Position numbers and translations under genes: made by a program | Source of the DNA: Pseudomonadota bacterium | Lineage (GTDB): Archaea > Thermoplasmatota > SW-10-69-26 > JACQPN01 > JAJPHT01 | NCBI GenBank assembly: GCA_021325135.1 | Contig: JAJPHT010000034.1 | Span: forward strand, 1-64,000 | Direction: 5' to 3' | DNA length: 64,000 nt | The notes under the pieces: model-generated | The model's database searches: none | Told to the model about the DNA's origin: nothing | Seen by the model: the letters and a program-made list of their open reading frames with translations, nothing else | Shown: positions 16,780 to 25,586 of the stretch, one piece after another | Layout: every line of letters starts with the position of its first letter | Numbering within the stretch: the stretch's first letter is position 1

Positions 16780-17586
16780 GTGGCGCGCGCCCTGCGCGAC
16801 GCGCTGGCCGTCCTGGCCGCGCTCGCGCTCCTCCTTGCGGGCCTCTACGCGTACACGCACACGTGGCCCCCGGCGGTCATCGTGGAGAGCAGCAGCATGC
16901 GGCACGCGCAGGGGCCCTTCGGCCGCATCGGCACCATCGACCCGGGCGACCTCGTCGCGGTGAAGGCCGTCTCCTCGCCCGACGACGTGCAGACCATGGT
17001 GGAGGGCGGCCGCTCGCGCTACGGCCTCCCCGGCGACGTGCTCGTCTACTTCCCGGCCAACGACCGCGCGTCGACGCCCATCATCCACCGCGCCATCGCC
17101 TACGTCGTCGCGCAGGGGGAAAGCTATCGCGTGCGCTGGGACCCCGACGCGCCCTGCGTCGGGGGCGCCGACAAGGACGGCTCGTGGTGCGTCTACGGCT
17201 CCTCGGGCGTGACGCTGCCCGTGATCGGCCTCGCGGACTACCGGCCCGCCGCGACGGGGTTCATCACCAAGGGGGACAACCCCGCGACCAACGCCGACGC
17301 GGACGTGGTCAACGGCATCAGCCACGACGCGCGCGGGCGGCCCAGCATCGTGCGCCCCGAGTGGGTGGAGGGCAAGGCGCGCGGCGAGCTTCCCTGGCTG
17401 GGCCTTGTGAAGCTCGCCATCGCGGGGCACCCCAACGAGCAGGACCCGCCCGCGTCCTACGTCACCATCGGCTGGGCCTCGGCGCCCGGCGACCTGTGGA
17501 TCATGCTCGTGGTGCTCCTGGTGGTGCTCATCGGCGGGCCCCTGGTGGGGGACCTCGTCGCGGCGCGGCGGGGCAGGGAGAAGTAG
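16780..17586 (+). CDS. Signal peptidase I, tandem paralogue without FnIII domain
   Basis: A 268-aa type I signal peptidase that is clearly a duplicate of the preceding gene: AYTHTWPPAVIVESSSM, RIGTIDPGDLV, DVLVYFPANDR and GKARGELPWLGLVKLAI are shared almost word for word. Catalytic residues are Ser39, the His of TPIIHRAIAYVV and the Asp of ITKGDNPATN. It has an N-terminal and a C-terminal membrane helix and ends at the short RRGREK tail, where its paralogue continues into FnIII. The GTG start follows GGAGCGGAGG closely. Having two peptidases suggests split substrate sets or regulated expression. Confidence 0.9.
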   Translation: MARALRDALAVLAALALLLAGLYAYTHTWPPAVIVESSSMRHAQGPFGRIGTIDPGDLVAVKAVSSPDDVQTMVEGGRSRYGLPGDVLVYFPANDRASTPIIHRAIAYVVAQGESYRVRWDPDAPCVGGADKDGSWCVYGSSGVTLPVIGLADYRPAATGFITKGDNPATNADADVVNGISHDARGRPSIVRPEWVEGKARGELPWLGLVKLAIAGHPNEQDPPASYVTIGWASAPGDLWIMLVVLLVVLIGGPLVGDLVAARRGREK

Positions 17587-17591
17587 GCGCC

Positions 17592-18704
17592 TCAGGGCGT
17601 CTCGTCCAGGAGCAGGAGCTTCCCCTTCGTCGTGACGTTCACGGCGCCCTCGATGCCCAGGAGCGCGCGCGCCTCGGGCGTGTGGAGCCCCTTCACGCGG
17701 GCGAGGTCCGCGCTGGAGAGCTCCGACACCGCGCGCGCCACGGGGCGCCCCTCGCACACCACCGTGACGACGCTCTCCACGTCGAAGGTGCCCGAGACGC
17801 CGGTGACGCCCGCGGGCAGGAGGTGCTTGCCGGCGGCGAGGGCGCGCGCGGCGCCCGCGTCCACGTGGACCTCGCCCTCGGCGCGGGCGAGGAGGAGCCA
17901 GCGGCGCGCGCCCGACTCCCGCGAGCGCGGCGCGAAGCGCGTGCCCAAGGGCTCCCCCGACATCAGGCGCCTCAGGACGTGGGGCTCACGGCCTGCGGTG
18001 ATCACGACCGCGCAGCCGTTCTCCATGGCCAGCGCCGCGGCCTCCAGCTTGCTGGCCATGCCTCCGCGGCCGCCGCTGCTGGTCTTCGCCCCCGCCATGG
18101 CGCGCACCTCGTCGTCCACCTCGTCGACGACGGGCACGAGGGCGGCGCCGGGCGTGCCGGGGGGCTTGGTGTAGAGGCCCTTCACGTCGCTGAGGATCAC
18201 GAGGAGGTCGGCCTCCATCTTGGTGGCCACCAGGGCGCTGAGGCGGTCGTTGTCGCCGAAGCCCGCGTCGATCTCGCTGATGGAGACGGTGTCGTTCTCG
18301 TTCACCACGGGGAGGATGCCCATCTCCAGGAGCTTGGCCATGGCCTCGCGCATGTGGAGATAGCTTTCCCGCGCCGCGAAGGTGTGGTACGTGAGGAGCA
18401 CCTGCGCGACGTGCTGCCCGCGGCGCGCGAAGGCGGCGGCCCAGTCCTGCATGAGGCGCGCCTGCCCCACGGCCGCGCACGCCTGGCGCACGCGCACGTC
18501 GCGCGGCCGCTCCTTGATGCCCAGGATGTGCCGCCCCGTGCCGATGGCGCCCGAGGTCACGAGGATGACGTCGTGCCCCGCGTCGCGCAGGTCGCAGATC
18601 TCGTCCGCCAGCGCGGCCATGTACCACGGGTCGGGGCGGTCGAGGTCGCCGTTGAGCGTGTTGGTGCCGACCTTCACGACGATGCGCTGCCGCTTCGCGG
18701 GCAC
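17592..18704 (-). CDS. proB: Glutamate 5-kinase with PUA domain
   Basis: A 370-aa enzyme that phosphorylates glutamate in the first step of proline synthesis. The amino acid kinase domain shows VVKVGTNTLNG, VTSGAIGTGRHILG, PVVNENDTVS and the nucleotide-site GGRGGMASKLEAA. The C-terminal 75 residues (RRWLLLARAEGEVHVDAGAA onward) form the PUA domain found in bacterial-type ProB. The GTG start is the first in frame that gives the expected N-terminus. proA lies about 2 kb away on the same strand, separated by redox and membrane genes. It converges with the second signal peptidase gene, 5 nt away. Confidence 0.93.
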   Translation of the reverse strand: MPAKRQRIVVKVGTNTLNGDLDRPDPWYMAALADEICDLRDAGHDVILVTSGAIGTGRHILGIKERPRDVRVRQACAAVGQARLMQDWAAAFARRGQHVAQVLLTYHTFAARESYLHMREAMAKLLEMGILPVVNENDTVSISEIDAGFGDNDRLSALVATKMEADLLVILSDVKGLYTKPPGTPGAALVPVVDEVDDEVRAMAGAKTSSGGRGGMASKLEAAALAMENGCAVVITAGREPHVLRRLMSGEPLGTRFAPRSRESGARRWLLLARAEGEVHVDAGAARALAAGKHLLPAGVTGVSGTFDVESVVTVVCEGRPVARAVSELSSADLARVKGLHTPEARALLGIEGAVNVTTKGKLLLLDETP

Positions 18705-18720
18705 GCGGCGCGATCCGGCT

Positions 18721-19533
18721 TCAGGGCCTTGAACCTGGCGCGGGCCATCGCGGCGCGAAGGACGCCTCGGGGGCCGGCGCAGGCTCCTCCGTCTCCAGCC
18801 CCCTTGCGAGGGCGATGATCGCGAGGCCCGCGGAGAAGAGCCCCGTGGCGACCGCCTCGGCGACGAGGACGCCCACGACGAGGGGCCGGGACGCGGCGTC
18901 GAGCGCGGGGAGCGCCGCATAGAGCGCGCCGTCCAGGGCGATCCCCGCCAGCGAGACGGCGAGGCCGGCGCGGCGCGCGACGCCCGCGGCGGGGCCGCGC
19001 GCGGGGGTGGCGGCGAAGAGCAGGAACGCGGCCGCGAGCCGGAGGATGGCCACCGCGGCGCCGTACCTCGCGACGCCGAAGAAGGTCCTGGACGCGGGCG
19101 GGACGAGGGCCAGGGTGAGGACCATGGCGGCGTAGGCGGCGCCCAGCCCCAGCGCGAGGGGCGGGATCGGCTCCTGGCTCGCGCGGGCGGAGCGCCACAG
19201 CGCGAGGAGGATCCCGGCGACCGCGCCCAGGTCGAGGAGCCTCAGAGAGGGGTCCTCGCCCGGGAACGCCCCGAAGGAGAGCGTCGCGGGCACGAGGGGG
19301 AGGGCCAAGGCGAGGACGACAAGGCCCCACCACGGGTCGCGCCGCGCGCGGGCCGGCTCCGCGAGGCTGGCGCCCACGAGCAGGTTGGCGATCCAGTACG
19401 CGACGATGGAGGACGAGAGGAGGGCGAGCCCGCCGTCGGGCTGGAGCCGCCCGGCCACGCTGAAGGCCACGGAGGTCGCCGTCGCGACGAGGGCGCCCAC
19501 GGCGAGGGGCCGCGCAAGGGACCGGGCCGTCAC
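18721..19533 (-). CDS. Polytopic membrane protein, unknown family
   Basis: A 270-aa, Ala/Leu-rich protein with about eight hydrophobic helices, beginning from a GTG start (MTARSLARPLAVGALVATAT). Short polar loops contain PDGGL, ARRDPWWG and GEDPSLRLLD. I do not recognise the family and see no catalytic or transport signature. It lies 16 nt upstream of proB and 48 nt downstream of the DsbA-like gene on the same strand, so it is probably cotranscribed with them. Confidence 0.65.
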   Translation of the reverse strand: MTARSLARPLAVGALVATATSVAFSVAGRLQPDGGLALLSSSIVAYWIANLLVGASLAEPARARRDPWWGLVVLALALPLVPATLSFGAFPGEDPSLRLLDLGAVAGILLALWRSARASQEPIPPLALGLGAAYAAMVLTLALVPPASRTFFGVARYGAAVAILRLAAAFLLFAATPARGPAAGVARRAGLAVSLAGIALDGALYAALPALDAASRPLVVGVLVAEAVATGLFSAGLAIIALARGLETEEPAPAPEASFAPRWPAPGSRP

Positions 19534-19581
19534 GCGCAGGCAAGCGGCTTCGGTGTTACGAACCTTGCGTCCGCCGGAGGC

Positions 19582-20151
19582 TCAGATCGTGGGCGACCTC
19601 ATGGGTCTCCCGTCCCGCGCGGCCGCGATGGAGTCCGCCAGGTCGTCGAAGCGGTAGGACCCCTCGTGGCGCGCGCCGTTCACGAAGAAGGTCGGCGTGC
19701 CGTTGACGCCGCTGCGCACGCCGCCCAGGAAGTCCGCGCGCACGCGCTCGCGCACCGTGGACGACCGCGCGTCCTCCTCCAGTTGCATGACGTGGAGCCC
19801 CAGCGCCTCGGCGTGGGCAAGAAGATCGGAGGGCTCCAGCGCGTCCTGGCTCTCGTAGAGCCGGTCGTGCATGGGCCAGAAGCTCCCCTGGAGGGCCGCC
19901 GCCTCGGCCGCAAAGGCCGCGTCCTGGGCGTGCGGGTGGATGCTCGCGAGGGGGAAGTTGCGGAAGGCGAAGCGCAGCTCCTCGGGGAAGCGCGCCTGGA
20001 GGTCCTTGACCACATAGTACGCCTCGCCGCAGAAGGGGCACTCGTAGTCGCCGTACTCGACGAGCGTGACCGGCGCGTCGGGCGGCCCCTGGAGGTGGTC
20101 GTCCGGGCTCACGGGCGCGCGCAGACGGCCCATGAGGAAGGGCGCGCTCAC
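19582..20151 (-). CDS. DsbA-like thiol oxidoreductase
   Basis: A 189-aa thioredoxin-fold protein of the DsbA/DSBA-like group: CPFC active site (C38-C41, in VEYGDYECPFC), an inserted helical domain, and the cis-proline loop NGTPTFFVNG near residue 155. No signal peptide is visible, so it probably acts in the cytoplasm, perhaps reducing the peroxiredoxin encoded just upstream. The start is a GTG that overlaps the TGA of the peroxiredoxin gene (GTGA), giving tight coupling of the two redox proteins. Confidence 0.88.
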   Translation of the reverse strand: MSAPFLMGRLRAPVSPDDHLQGPPDAPVTLVEYGDYECPFCGEAYYVVKDLQARFPEELRFAFRNFPLASIHPHAQDAAFAAEAAALQGSFWPMHDRLYESQDALEPSDLLAHAEALGLHVMQLEEDARSSTVRERVRADFLGGVRSGVNGTPTFFVNGARHEGSYRFDDLADSIAAARDGRPMRSPTI

Positions 20152-20615
20152 GCGATCACCTTCCTGGGCAGGCCTTCCAGGGCGTGGAGGACGCCGTCCG
20201 CGCCGGGGTTGACGCCGATGGGCGAGACGTGGCTCCAGCGGACGACGCCCTCCCCGTCGAGGACGAAGAGCGCGCGCTCGGAGGTCCCGTCGGGCAGGCG
20301 GTAGACGCCGTAGCGCCTCGCCACCTCGCCCTTGGGCTCGAAGTCCGCCAGGAGCGGGAAGCGGAGCCTGCGGTCCTTGGCGAAGGCCGCATGGCACCAG
20401 GCGCCGTCCACGGAGACGCCGAGCACCTGCGCGTCGCGCTTCTTCATCTCGGGGAGGACCTCGTTGTAGACGACCAGCTGGTCGGCGCACACGGGGCTCC
20501 AGTCCGCGGGGTAGAACACCAGCACGACGGGCTGGCCGCGGAAGTCGCTCAGGGAGACCTGCTCGTCGGGCGTGGCGCGGAGGGTGAAGTCGGGCGCCTC
20601 CATGCCTGGAGGCAA
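20148..20615 (-). CDS. Peroxiredoxin (AhpC/TSA family)
   Basis: A 155-aa thiol peroxidase. The peroxidatic cysteine is C43 in VFYPADWSPVCADQL. A second Cys (GAWCHAAF, about residue 80) might serve in resolution. The fold landmarks GMEAPDFTL, LSDFRGQPVVLVF and the YRLPDGTSERALFVLD loop are present. The TTG start gives the normal family length and lies about 27 nt after AGCCCTTCCC on the minus strand; an ATG four codons later is the alternative. It shares an overlapping stop/start with the DsbA-like gene, which may recycle it. Confidence 0.88.
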   Translation of the reverse strand: MPPGMEAPDFTLRATPDEQVSLSDFRGQPVVLVFYPADWSPVCADQLVVYNEVLPEMKKRDAQVLGVSVDGAWCHAAFAKDRRLRFPLLADFEPKGEVARRYGVYRLPDGTSERALFVLDGEGVVRWSHVSPIGVNPGADGVLHALEGLPRKVIA

Positions 20616-20717
20616 GGGTGCGGAGCGCGGAGGGGGCGGCAAGGGAAGGGCTCCTTCGCGCCAGAGGCGCCGCCCCTCGTGCATGCGTGTTGTGGCCCGC
20701 GCCTCGGCCGCGCCCGG

Positions 20718-22016
20718 TCAGCGCGTCTCCAGCGGATCGCCCGGAGGAAGCGGCTCGTGGCGGAACGGCCGCGGGCTCGCCCCCTGGTAGGGCGCCGCGG
20801 TGTGCCCCTCGCCCACGAGGACCCACTTGGTCGTCGTGAGGCCGTCGAGCCCCACGGGGCCGCGCGCGTGGACCTTGCTCGTGCTGATGCCCACCTCGGC
20901 GCCCAGGCCGTAGCGGTAGCCGTCGGCGAAGCGCGTGCTGGCGTTCACGAAGACGCCCGCGCTGTCGACGCCCGCGACGAAGCGCCGCGCGGACTCGGGG
21001 TCGCGCGTCACGATGGCGTCGGTGTGCTTCGAGCCGTGGCGGTTCACGAACGCGATGGCCTCCTCCACGTCGCCCACGACGGCGAGGCTCACCGTCATGT
21101 CGCCCCACTCGCGGCCGTAGGCGCCTTCGCCCTCGCGGATCTCGACGCCCGCCTTGCGCAGCGCCTCGGTGAGCGCGGGGAGCAGCGCGGGCGCGGCGTC
21201 GCGGTGCACGAGGATGCACTCCGCGGCGTTGCACGCGCTGGGGCTGTCCACCTTGGCGTCCAGCGCGATGGCGATGGCCTGGCGCGGGTCCGCGGTCGCG
21301 TCGAGGAAGACGTGGCAGACGCCCTCGGCGTGACCCAGCACGGGGATGCGCGTCGAGGCCTTGACGTGCTTCACGAACGCGGAGGAGCCGCGCGGGATCA
21401 CGAGGTCCACGAGGTCGTCGTGGGCGAGGAGCGCGTTGGCCTCGGCGCGGCCTTCGAGAAGCTGCACGGCGTCCTTGGGGATGCCGGCGGCCTCGATGGC
21501 GGCGCGGATGGCGTCCACGATGGCGCGGTTCGTGCGCTCCGCCTCGGCGCCCCCCTTGAGGAGCACGGCGTTCCCGCTGCGCAGCGTAAGGGCGGGGATC
21601 TGGACCGCGGCGTCGGGGCGCGACTCGAACACGCACGCGACGACGCCCAGGGGCGCGGTGACCTGCGAGAGTCGCAATCCGTCGTCCAGGAGCGTCGCGC
21701 GCAGCGTGCGCCCCACGGGGTCCGGGAGCGCGGCCACCTGGCGCACGCCCGCGAGGGTGAGGGAGAGCTTCTCGGGGGTGAGCTTGAGCCGTGATAGCAG
21801 AGGCGCGGCGAGGCCGTCGCGCTGCGCGGCGGCGACGTCCTCGGCGTTGGCGTGGAGGATGGCGTCGCGTCGGCGCTCCAGGCCCCCGGCCAGGGCGAGC
21901 ACCGCGGCGGCGCGCGTGGCGTCGCTGGCGCGCGCGAGCTTCAGGGCCGACTCGCGGGCCCGCTCCGCCTTGGCGCGCACGAAGTCCATGCGTCGCGATG
22001 CGGCCTCCGGGGGCAT
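20718..22016 (-). CDS. proA: Glutamate-5-semialdehyde dehydrogenase (gamma-glutamyl phosphate reductase)
   Basis: A 432-aa enzyme of the aldehyde dehydrogenase superfamily, which reduces gamma-glutamyl phosphate in proline synthesis. Key segments are APLGVVACVFESRP, RSGNAVLLKGGAEAERTN, the catalytic Cys in SPSACNAAECILVH, and VNASTRFADGYRYGLGAEVGIST. The ATG at 22016 overlaps the TGA of the upstream FAD oxidoreductase (ATGA), which settles the start. A gap of 102 nt separates its stop from the peroxiredoxin start, with a probable internal promoter there. Confidence 0.95.
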   Translation of the reverse strand: MPPEAASRRMDFVRAKAERARESALKLARASDATRAAAVLALAGGLERRRDAILHANAEDVAAAQRDGLAAPLLSRLKLTPEKLSLTLAGVRQVAALPDPVGRTLRATLLDDGLRLSQVTAPLGVVACVFESRPDAAVQIPALTLRSGNAVLLKGGAEAERTNRAIVDAIRAAIEAAGIPKDAVQLLEGRAEANALLAHDDLVDLVIPRGSSAFVKHVKASTRIPVLGHAEGVCHVFLDATADPRQAIAIALDAKVDSPSACNAAECILVHRDAAPALLPALTEALRKAGVEIREGEGAYGREWGDMTVSLAVVGDVEEAIAFVNRHGSKHTDAIVTRDPESARRFVAGVDSAGVFVNASTRFADGYRYGLGAEVGISTSKVHARGPVGLDGLTTTKWVLVGEGHTAAPYQGASPRPFRHEPLPPGDPLETR

Positions 22017-23131
22017 CAACGCTGCGGGTCTCCGAACCACCGCTCCAGCCGCTCCGCCTCGAAGCGGTGCTTCCCTTCCAGGCTTGCCTTGCTCGGAGGC
22101 TTCGCGGCGACGATGGGCTGGGGCGTCGCGTAGAAGTCGCCCGCGACCTCAGTGCCCATCCCGTCGCCAAGCTCCAGGTAGCAGAGCCCCTTGCCGTCGA
22201 AGCGCGCGTCCTCGCCGGCGAGGCGCTGCGCGACGACGCGGCCCTCGCCCTCGGCCATGACGCCGGCCTTGACCAGGGGCTTGCCGTTGGCGAGCTTCAC
22301 CGCGTTGCAGTCGCCCACGGCCCAGACGTCGGGCAGGGGCGTGGCCAGCGTCGCGGGGTCCGCGGGGGCCCAGCCTCCGAAAAGCTGCGCCACGAGCGGG
22401 GGCGGCTTGTGGGGCGGGACGGCGGCCAGCAAGTCGAACGCCTCCTTGCTGCCGTCCGCGAAGACGACGCGCCCGGGCTCGACATGCGCGACCTGCTTCC
22501 CGTTGAGGACGCGCACGCCGCGCTCCTCCACCCAGCCGCGGATCGTGTCGCCGCACTCCTTGCCCGCGATGGGGATGGGCTGCGGCTCGGGCGAGGCGAT
22601 GGCGACCTCCGCGCGCACGCCGCGCCTCTCTAGGAAGGACTTCGCCAGCATCGCGGCCTCGTAGGGCGCAGGCGGGCACTTGAACGGCATCGCCGTCACG
22701 AGGAAGAGGACCTTCCCTCCGCGCAGCGCCGCGAGGTCGCCGTGCAGCGCCGCGACGCCCTCCTTCGCGTACAGGTTGCGCGCGTGCTGCGCGAGGCCGG
22801 GCACTTCCTCGGGCGCCAGGCGCGCGCCCAGCGCGAGCACCAGGCGGTCGTACGCCACATCGGCCCCGCCGATGCGCGCGCGCTTCGCCGCGGGGTCCAC
22901 CGCCTCCGCGCGCGCCTGCACGACGCGCACGCCGTGGCGCGCCACGTCCGCGATCGCGCGCTCCCCCTCGCCCGCGCGCCGCCGCCCGTCGAGGACCCAC
23001 AGCTTCGTCGCCCCCATGAGGAACGTCGAGCGCTCGTCCACCAGCACCACGTCCTCGTCGGGCCGGAGGCGCTTCAGCCGCGTGGCGGCCTCCAGGCCCC
23101 CGAACCCCGCGCCCAGGATGAGCGTGCGCAT
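22016..23131 (-). CDS. FAD-dependent NADH dehydrogenase/sulfide:quinone reductase-like oxidoreductase
   Basis: A 371-aa two-dinucleotide-binding-domain flavoprotein: N-terminal FAD loop LILGAGFGGLEAATRLKR, a central ALRGGKVLFLVTAMPFKCP with Cys near residue 152, and the second FAD motif TPLPDVWAVGDCNAVKL. The PFKCPPAPYEAAML sequence and GKECGDTIRGWVEERG recall the sulfide:quinone reductase branch. The three-cysteine redox set of bona fide enzymes is not clearly complete, so NDH-2-like or polysulfide roles remain possible. First gene of an operon running through proA toward proB. Divergent from a small zinc-protein gene. Confidence 0.82.
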   Translation of the reverse strand: MRTLILGAGFGGLEAATRLKRLRPDEDVVLVDERSTFLMGATKLWVLDGRRRAGEGERAIADVARHGVRVVQARAEAVDPAAKRARIGGADVAYDRLVLALGARLAPEEVPGLAQHARNLYAKEGVAALHGDLAALRGGKVLFLVTAMPFKCPPAPYEAAMLAKSFLERRGVRAEVAIASPEPQPIPIAGKECGDTIRGWVEERGVRVLNGKQVAHVEPGRVVFADGSKEAFDLLAAVPPHKPPPLVAQLFGGWAPADPATLATPLPDVWAVGDCNAVKLANGKPLVKAGVMAEGEGRVVAQRLAGEDARFDGKGLCYLELGDGMGTEVAGDFYATPQPIVAAKPPSKASLEGKHRFEAERLERWFGDPQR

Positions 23132-23196
23132 GCGCGGCCCAGAAGCGCGGCGCGCTACAAAGCTTCATGCGACGGCAACGCGAGCGGCCCCCGTCC

Positions 23197-23517
23197 ATGG
23201 GCGTCGACGACGAGCACCTCCTTCGCATGCTCCGCGAGGTGGAGGACGTGGAGGACGCCATCGACGAGGCGGCCCGCGAGGCCCCGCCCTCGGCCGACGA
23301 GGAGCTCGACCCCTGCCCCTGGTGCGGCGAGCCCGCGCAATACCTCGGCGAATGCGCCGTCTGCGGCGAGGCCGGCTGCCTGCCCAAGGACCTCTGGACG
23401 CCCGGCGAGCCCGACCCCTGCTTGACGCTGTGCGTGCGCTGCGCGCGGAACATCCACCTCGGGTGCAGCGTCGAGGACGAGGCGGGCAATCCCCGCTGCG
23501 AGCGGTGCCAGATCTGA
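23197..23517 (+). CDS. Small cysteine-rich zinc-binding protein
   Basis: A 106-aa protein: an acidic helical N-terminus (MGVDDEHLLRMLREVEDVED), then nine cysteines in CPWCG, CAVCGEAGC, CLTLCVRC, HLGCS and CERCQ. The arrangement suggests two cross-linked zinc sites, like a RING/PHD or B-box relative. No precise family is recognised. I prefer the ATG at 23197, which sits about 32 nt after a TACAAAGC box. An upstream ATG at 23167 would add ten residues. It may be a DNA- or protein-binding adaptor. Confidence 0.72.
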   Translation: MGVDDEHLLRMLREVEDVEDAIDEAAREAPPSADEELDPCPWCGEPAQYLGECAVCGEAGCLPKDLWTPGEPDPCLTLCVRCARNIHLGCSVEDEAGNPRCERCQI

Positions 23518-23537
23518 GGGCCCTTCGCCGCGAAGCC

Positions 23538-25544
23538 CTACTTCCCCTTGAACTCGGGCTTCCGCTTCGCGAACATCGCGGACACGCCTTCCAGCACGTC
23601 GTCCGTGCTCACCAGCACGCCGAACGCGTTGGCCTCCATCTCCATGCCCGCGTTGATGTCGGTCGTGGAGGAGGCGTTCAGCAATTGCTTCGTGGCCTTC
23701 AGCGCGAGGGGCGCGCGGCTGGCGACCTCGGCGGCGAAGGCCTTCGCGTCGCGGGCGAACGTCTCGTTGGGATAGACCGCCGTGACGAGGCCCCACGCCT
23801 GGGCCTGCCGGGCGTCGAAGCGCTTGCCCACGAGGGCGATCTCCTTGGCGCGGGCGAGGCCCACGAGCTTGGGGAGGCGCTGCGTGCCGCCCATGGCGGG
23901 GAGGAGCCCAAGCGTGACCTCGGGTAGGGCGAACTCCGCCCGCGCCGCCGCGACGCGCAGGTCGCACGCCAGCGCAAGCTCGAAGCCGCCGCCCAGGGCG
24001 AGGCCGTTCACCGCGGCGACGACGGGCTTGGCCATCTTCTCGATCTCCAGGCACATGCGGTGCGCCTGGCGCACCGTCTCGCTGGCGACGGCGGGCGTGA
24101 CGCCGGTGGCCTCGGCGAGGTCGGCGCCCGCGCAGAACGCCTTCTCGCCGCTGCCGGTGAGAAGCACGGCGCGCACGCGCTCGTCGCGGTCCATCTGGCG
24201 CAGCGCGTCGCGAAGCTCGCGGATGAGGTCGGGGCTGATGGCGTGGAGGCGGTGCGGCCGGTCCAGCGTGATGGTGCCCACCTTCGCCTCCGCGTCGACC
24301 GCGAGGAGGAGCGTCTCGTGCTCGCGTTTTCCTGGGGTGGCGGCGGCGCGCGGCGCGTGGTCGTGGAAGCCGCGCCCCGCCTTCTTGCCGGTGCGCCCCT
24401 CCTCCACCATCTCCAGGAGAAGCTCGTAGGGCTCCGCCAGCGCGTGGCCGGTCCGCTCCTGCATCGCGTAGAGCGCCTTCACCACCTCGTCGACGCCCAC
24501 CTCGTCGGCCCACTCCAGGGGGCCCTTGGGGAACGCGAGCCCCTGGCGGCAGGCAAGATCGATGTCAGCAGCGGTGGCGACGCCCTGCTCCAGGAGCTTC
24601 GCGGCCTCGTTGGCCACGAGGGCCATGACGAGCGCGGGGTCGAACCCCTTGGCCAAGTCCGGCGTGAGCGCGACGTCGGCGCGGCCGTCCTTCCACGCGT
24701 AGAAGCCGCGCCCGGCCTTCTTGCCCAGGAGCCCCTTCTCCACGAGCGCGCGCATGGAGACGCCGGGGCGGTACGCCTCGCCCAGGCGGTTCGCCATGTA
24801 GTCGCTGGCGTGCACGCCCACGTCGAGGCCCGTGTAGTCCGCCAGCTCGAAGGGCCCCATGGGGAAGCCCGCGCGGAAGCGCATCGCGGCGTCGATGGCC
24901 TCCTTGTCGGCGATCTTCGCCTCCGCGGCGAGGACGCCCGCGCCGACCCACACGCAGACGAGGCGGCTCGTGACGAAGCCCGGCGTGTCCTGCGCGAGCG
25001 TCACGGGGGTCTTCCCCAGCTTCGCCACGACGGCCTGCGCGGTGGCAAGCGCCTCCGGGCTCGTGGCGGGGCCGGGGATCAGCTCCACGAGGTCCATGAG
25101 GAGGACCGGGTTGAAGAAGTGCATGCCCACGAGGCGCGAGGGGTCGCGCAGGCTGGCGCCCACCTCGCGGATGCGCATGGCGCTGGTGTTGGTGGCGAAG
25201 ACCGCGCGGGGCGAGGCCGCGTTCTCCGCCTCCACGAACACTCGCTGCTTGAGGTCCAGCCGCTCGGGCACGGCCTCGATGATGAGGTCCGCGGGCCCCA
25301 CGGCCTCCACGAGGTCGGTCGTCGTCCGGATGCGCGCCATGGCCGCGTCGGCGGCCTCCCGGGTGAGACGGCTCCTGGCGACGAGCTTGTCGAGGCTCGC
25401 CCGGATGGCGCCCTTCGCCCGCTCCAGCGCGTCGGGCGCCACGTCCCGAAGCCGCACGTCGAAGCCGCGCATCGCCGCAAGCTCCGCGATGCCGTGCCCC
25501 ATGTCGCCCGCGCCGAGCACCGCGAGGGTGCGCACCTCAGTCAT
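23538..25544 (-). CDS. 3-hydroxyacyl-CoA dehydrogenase / enoyl-CoA hydratase fusion
   Basis: A 668-aa bifunctional beta-oxidation enzyme. Residues 1-390 are the dehydrogenase: NAD loop LAVLGAGDMGHGIAELAA, the catalytic HFFNPV (about 142), PGFVTSR, and two C-terminal helical domains each ending KKAGRGF. Residues 410-668 are a crotonase domain with the oxyanion loop AFCAGADLAE and the NGLALGGGFELALACD segment, plus a Glu in ALPEVTLGLLPAMGG. The domain order (dehydrogenase first) is opposite to bacterial FadB and is the order known in archaea. The ATG at 25544 lies about 28 nt after ACGCTTTTCC. It would act with the CaiB-type enzyme and methylmalonyl-CoA mutase in acyl-CoA breakdown. Confidence 0.95.
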   Translation of the reverse strand: MTEVRTLAVLGAGDMGHGIAELAAMRGFDVRLRDVAPDALERAKGAIRASLDKLVARSRLTREAADAAMARIRTTTDLVEAVGPADLIIEAVPERLDLKQRVFVEAENAASPRAVFATNTSAMRIREVGASLRDPSRLVGMHFFNPVLLMDLVELIPGPATSPEALATAQAVVAKLGKTPVTLAQDTPGFVTSRLVCVWVGAGVLAAEAKIADKEAIDAAMRFRAGFPMGPFELADYTGLDVGVHASDYMANRLGEAYRPGVSMRALVEKGLLGKKAGRGFYAWKDGRADVALTPDLAKGFDPALVMALVANEAAKLLEQGVATAADIDLACRQGLAFPKGPLEWADEVGVDEVVKALYAMQERTGHALAEPYELLLEMVEEGRTGKKAGRGFHDHAPRAAATPGKREHETLLLAVDAEAKVGTITLDRPHRLHAISPDLIRELRDALRQMDRDERVRAVLLTGSGEKAFCAGADLAEATGVTPAVASETVRQAHRMCLEIEKMAKPVVAAVNGLALGGGFELALACDLRVAAARAEFALPEVTLGLLPAMGGTQRLPKLVGLARAKEIALVGKRFDARQAQAWGLVTAVYPNETFARDAKAFAAEVASRAPLALKATKQLLNASSTTDINAGMEMEANAFGVLVSTDDVLEGVSAMFAKRKPEFKGK

Positions 25545-25586
25545 GGGGGCCGCGAGCGCAGGGGCCGGGGAAAAGCGTTGGCCAAA

